This document shows, in pieces, positions 63,000-64,000 of a stretch of 64,000 bases of DNA (its first letter is position 1; each line of letters begins with the position of its first letter). The notes beneath the pieces are model-generated. The model did no database searches and was not told where the DNA came from. It worked only from the letters and a program-made list of their open reading frames with translations. The translations under genes and the position numbers were made by a program. This stretch comes from Sediminicola arcticus (lineage in GTDB: Bacteria > Bacteroidota > Bacteroidia > Flavobacteriales > Flavobacteriaceae): positions 186,001 through 250,000 of the forward strand of contig NZ_JBEXAE010000005.1 in assembly GCF_040566695.1 (NCBI RefSeq). Direction: 5' to 3'.

Positions 63000-64000
63000 G
63001 CTCGTTTATTATAAAAGGTTGGCCGCTATGAGGTTTGGCATATTCTGCTTCCAGTGTTTTCTCTAACATTCTTTTTTCTAGATCTGTTCTTGTGATTTCT
63101 CCTTTGAGGTATTTTTCTATTAACAAGGAAGCAATATGTCCTGCATATCTAGAGCCAAAATAACCATGTTCTATATATACAGCTATTGCGATTTTGGGAT
63201 TTTCTACTGGCGCAAAGGCTATAAAGACAGAATGATCCGTTAGTTGTGTTTTTACACCGTCAATTCTTGTAAAATTCTCAACGGTTCCAGTTTTTCCCGC
63301 AATTTCAATTCCAGGTATTTGTAACCTGCTAGCCGTTCCCTGTTTGTACACTAGGGCCATTCCATTCACAACAGGATCAAAGTGTTTCCTATCTATGGTA
63401 GTTTGTTTTGCTTGGGTAAACTCCGGGATGCTAATATCCTTGTCCTCAATTTTCTTAAGTACGTGAGGTGTGTAGTAAAAGCCTCTATTGGCAATGGCTG
63501 CTGTCATATTGGCCAATTGAATAGGAGTAGCCGAAACTTCACCCTGTCCTATAGAATTGGAAATAATATAGGAAGAAGACCAACGATTATCGCCATACCA
63601 CTTATCGTAATATTCTTTACTAGGAATTCTTCCTCTTTTACCGGTTGGAAGATCATACCCAAGAAAATCTCCAAGGCCAAAGCTCTTCATATGTTTTTCC
63701 CATACATCCATACCTTCGTCCGTCGTTGGGAATTGTTCGTAAATTTTCCTAAAAGTACCAGCAAAATAGGCGTTACAGGAATTATAAATTCCTGAAGTCA
63801 TATCTCTCATGCCACCTCCACAGTGGCACCCTCTTTTTGTGCTACCTACATAAAACCCATGGTAACACATTATTTTAGTGTCTGGTGTAATAGCACCTTC
63901 CTGCAGGGCAACAAGGGCGTTTAATATTTTAAAGGGCGAACCTGGAGAGGTTTCAGCCAGAAGGCTTCTATCGTAGGTGGGCTTGGAGATAGAATCATAA
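62989..64000 (-). CDS. mrdA: Penicillin-binding protein 2, C-terminal part (5' end outside the window)
   Basis: Transpeptidase partner of RodA. The frame is open from base 64000; the Met at 63870 is internal. The three catalytic motifs are visible: SPFK in ETSPGSPFKILNALVALQ (Ser nucleophile), SCN in GIYNSCNAYFAG and KTG in IEIAGKTGTVENF. About 337 residues are in the window, roughly half of the normal length. The extra CYHGFYVGSTKRGCHCGGG stretch is common in Bacteroidota PBP2. Confidence 0.93.
   Translation of the reverse strand, partial: YDSISKPTYDRSLLAETSPGSPFKILNALVALQEGAITPDTKIMCYHGFYVGSTKRGCHCGGGMRDMTSGIYNSCNAYFAGTFRKIYEQFPTTDEGMDVWEKHMKSFGLGDFLGYDLPTGKRGRIPSKEYYDKWYGDNRWSSSYIISNSIGQGEVSATPIQLANMTAAIANRGFYYTPHVLKKIEDKDISIPEFTQAKQTTIDRKHFDPVVNGMALVYKQGTASRLQIPGIEIAGKTGTVENFTRIDGVKTQLTDHSVFIAFAPVENPKIAIAVYIEHGYFGSRYAGHIASLLIEKYLKGEITRTDLEKRMLEKTLEAEYAKPHSGQPFIINERVW

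Noticed and set aside
1..64000. CRISPR arrays, prophage, toxin-antitoxin, restriction or other defence systems
   Set aside because: No regularly spaced repeats, integrase, transposase, methyltransferase/restriction pair or phage structural genes were found; the one nuclease (60919-61719) stands alone and is secreted or anchored.

Overview
The window reads as chromosome of a Flavobacteriaceae bacterium (Bacteroidota), probably marine. The supporting signs are promoters of the TTG-N19..22-TAnnTTTG type, SusA-like amylases with a GH65 phosphorylase, a mevalonate route to isoprenoids, an N-succinylornithine-type arginine pathway, DUF6090, and class-typical neighbourhoods such as coaX/OMP/TPR/lptC/CNNM/ppiD. 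Genes are dense, often overlapping by 1-14 bases, and few have a recognisable Shine-Dalgarno.

Region by region. 1-6.1 kb: the end of a maltodextrin locus, with a GH65 phosphorylase (cut by the window edge) and two different GH13 enzymes. 6.1-9.3 kb: a small membrane gene broken by an in-frame TGA, a glycerophosphodiesterase lipoprotein, a BaiN/HI0933 flavoprotein and TspO. 9.4-14.3 kb: mevalonate decarboxylase, mevalonate-type kinase, a UbiA prenyltransferase, a nitrilase-superfamily enzyme and RluB. 14.4-24.3 kb: a ten-gene arginine/proline operon on the minus strand (GNAT, argG, argC, proC, argD, proB, argF', argB, argE, argH). It has a strong promoter and a 27-codon leader ORF ending in Arg-Arg-Arg-Pro, so it looks like an attenuation-controlled operon. 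24.3-32.1 kb: three glycosyltransferases (one cellulose/mannan-synthase-like), a membrane 4Fe-4S protein paired with an FAD oxidoreductase, and a divergent GH113-like glycosidase. 32.2-33.3 kb: an N-acetylmuramoyl-L-alanine amidase. 33.2-37.7 kb: an arsenosugar-type cluster (ArsM, two arsenosugar-family glycosyltransferases, purine nucleoside phosphorylase, DUF547, rhodanese) without the radical-SAM enzyme ArsS. 38.4-46.4 kb: tRNA-Phe and the coaX-to-ppiD envelope cluster. 46.4-48.7 kb: a second mevalonate locus with class II HMG-CoA reductase and a GYDIA-type GHMP kinase. 48.9-52.6 kb: a DPP-IV-like peptidase followed by a peptide transporter. 52.6-55.7 kb: a decayed comEC split by a 1.08 kb insertion carrying a DUF6090 gene. 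55.7-64 kb: NlpC/P60, lpxB, surE, a tail-specific protease, a nuclease, rodA and the 3' part of mrdA.

The most interesting items are the RRRP leader peptide; the set of clues that arginine is made through N-succinyl intermediates (Ser90 in the carbamoyltransferase, no argA/argJ, a Cys-rich GNAT first in the operon); the arsenosugar cluster without ArsS whose phosphorylase has Asp at the purine-selecting position; and the comEC ruin with its DUF6090 cassette. No CRISPR array, transposase, prophage or recognisable defence system was seen.
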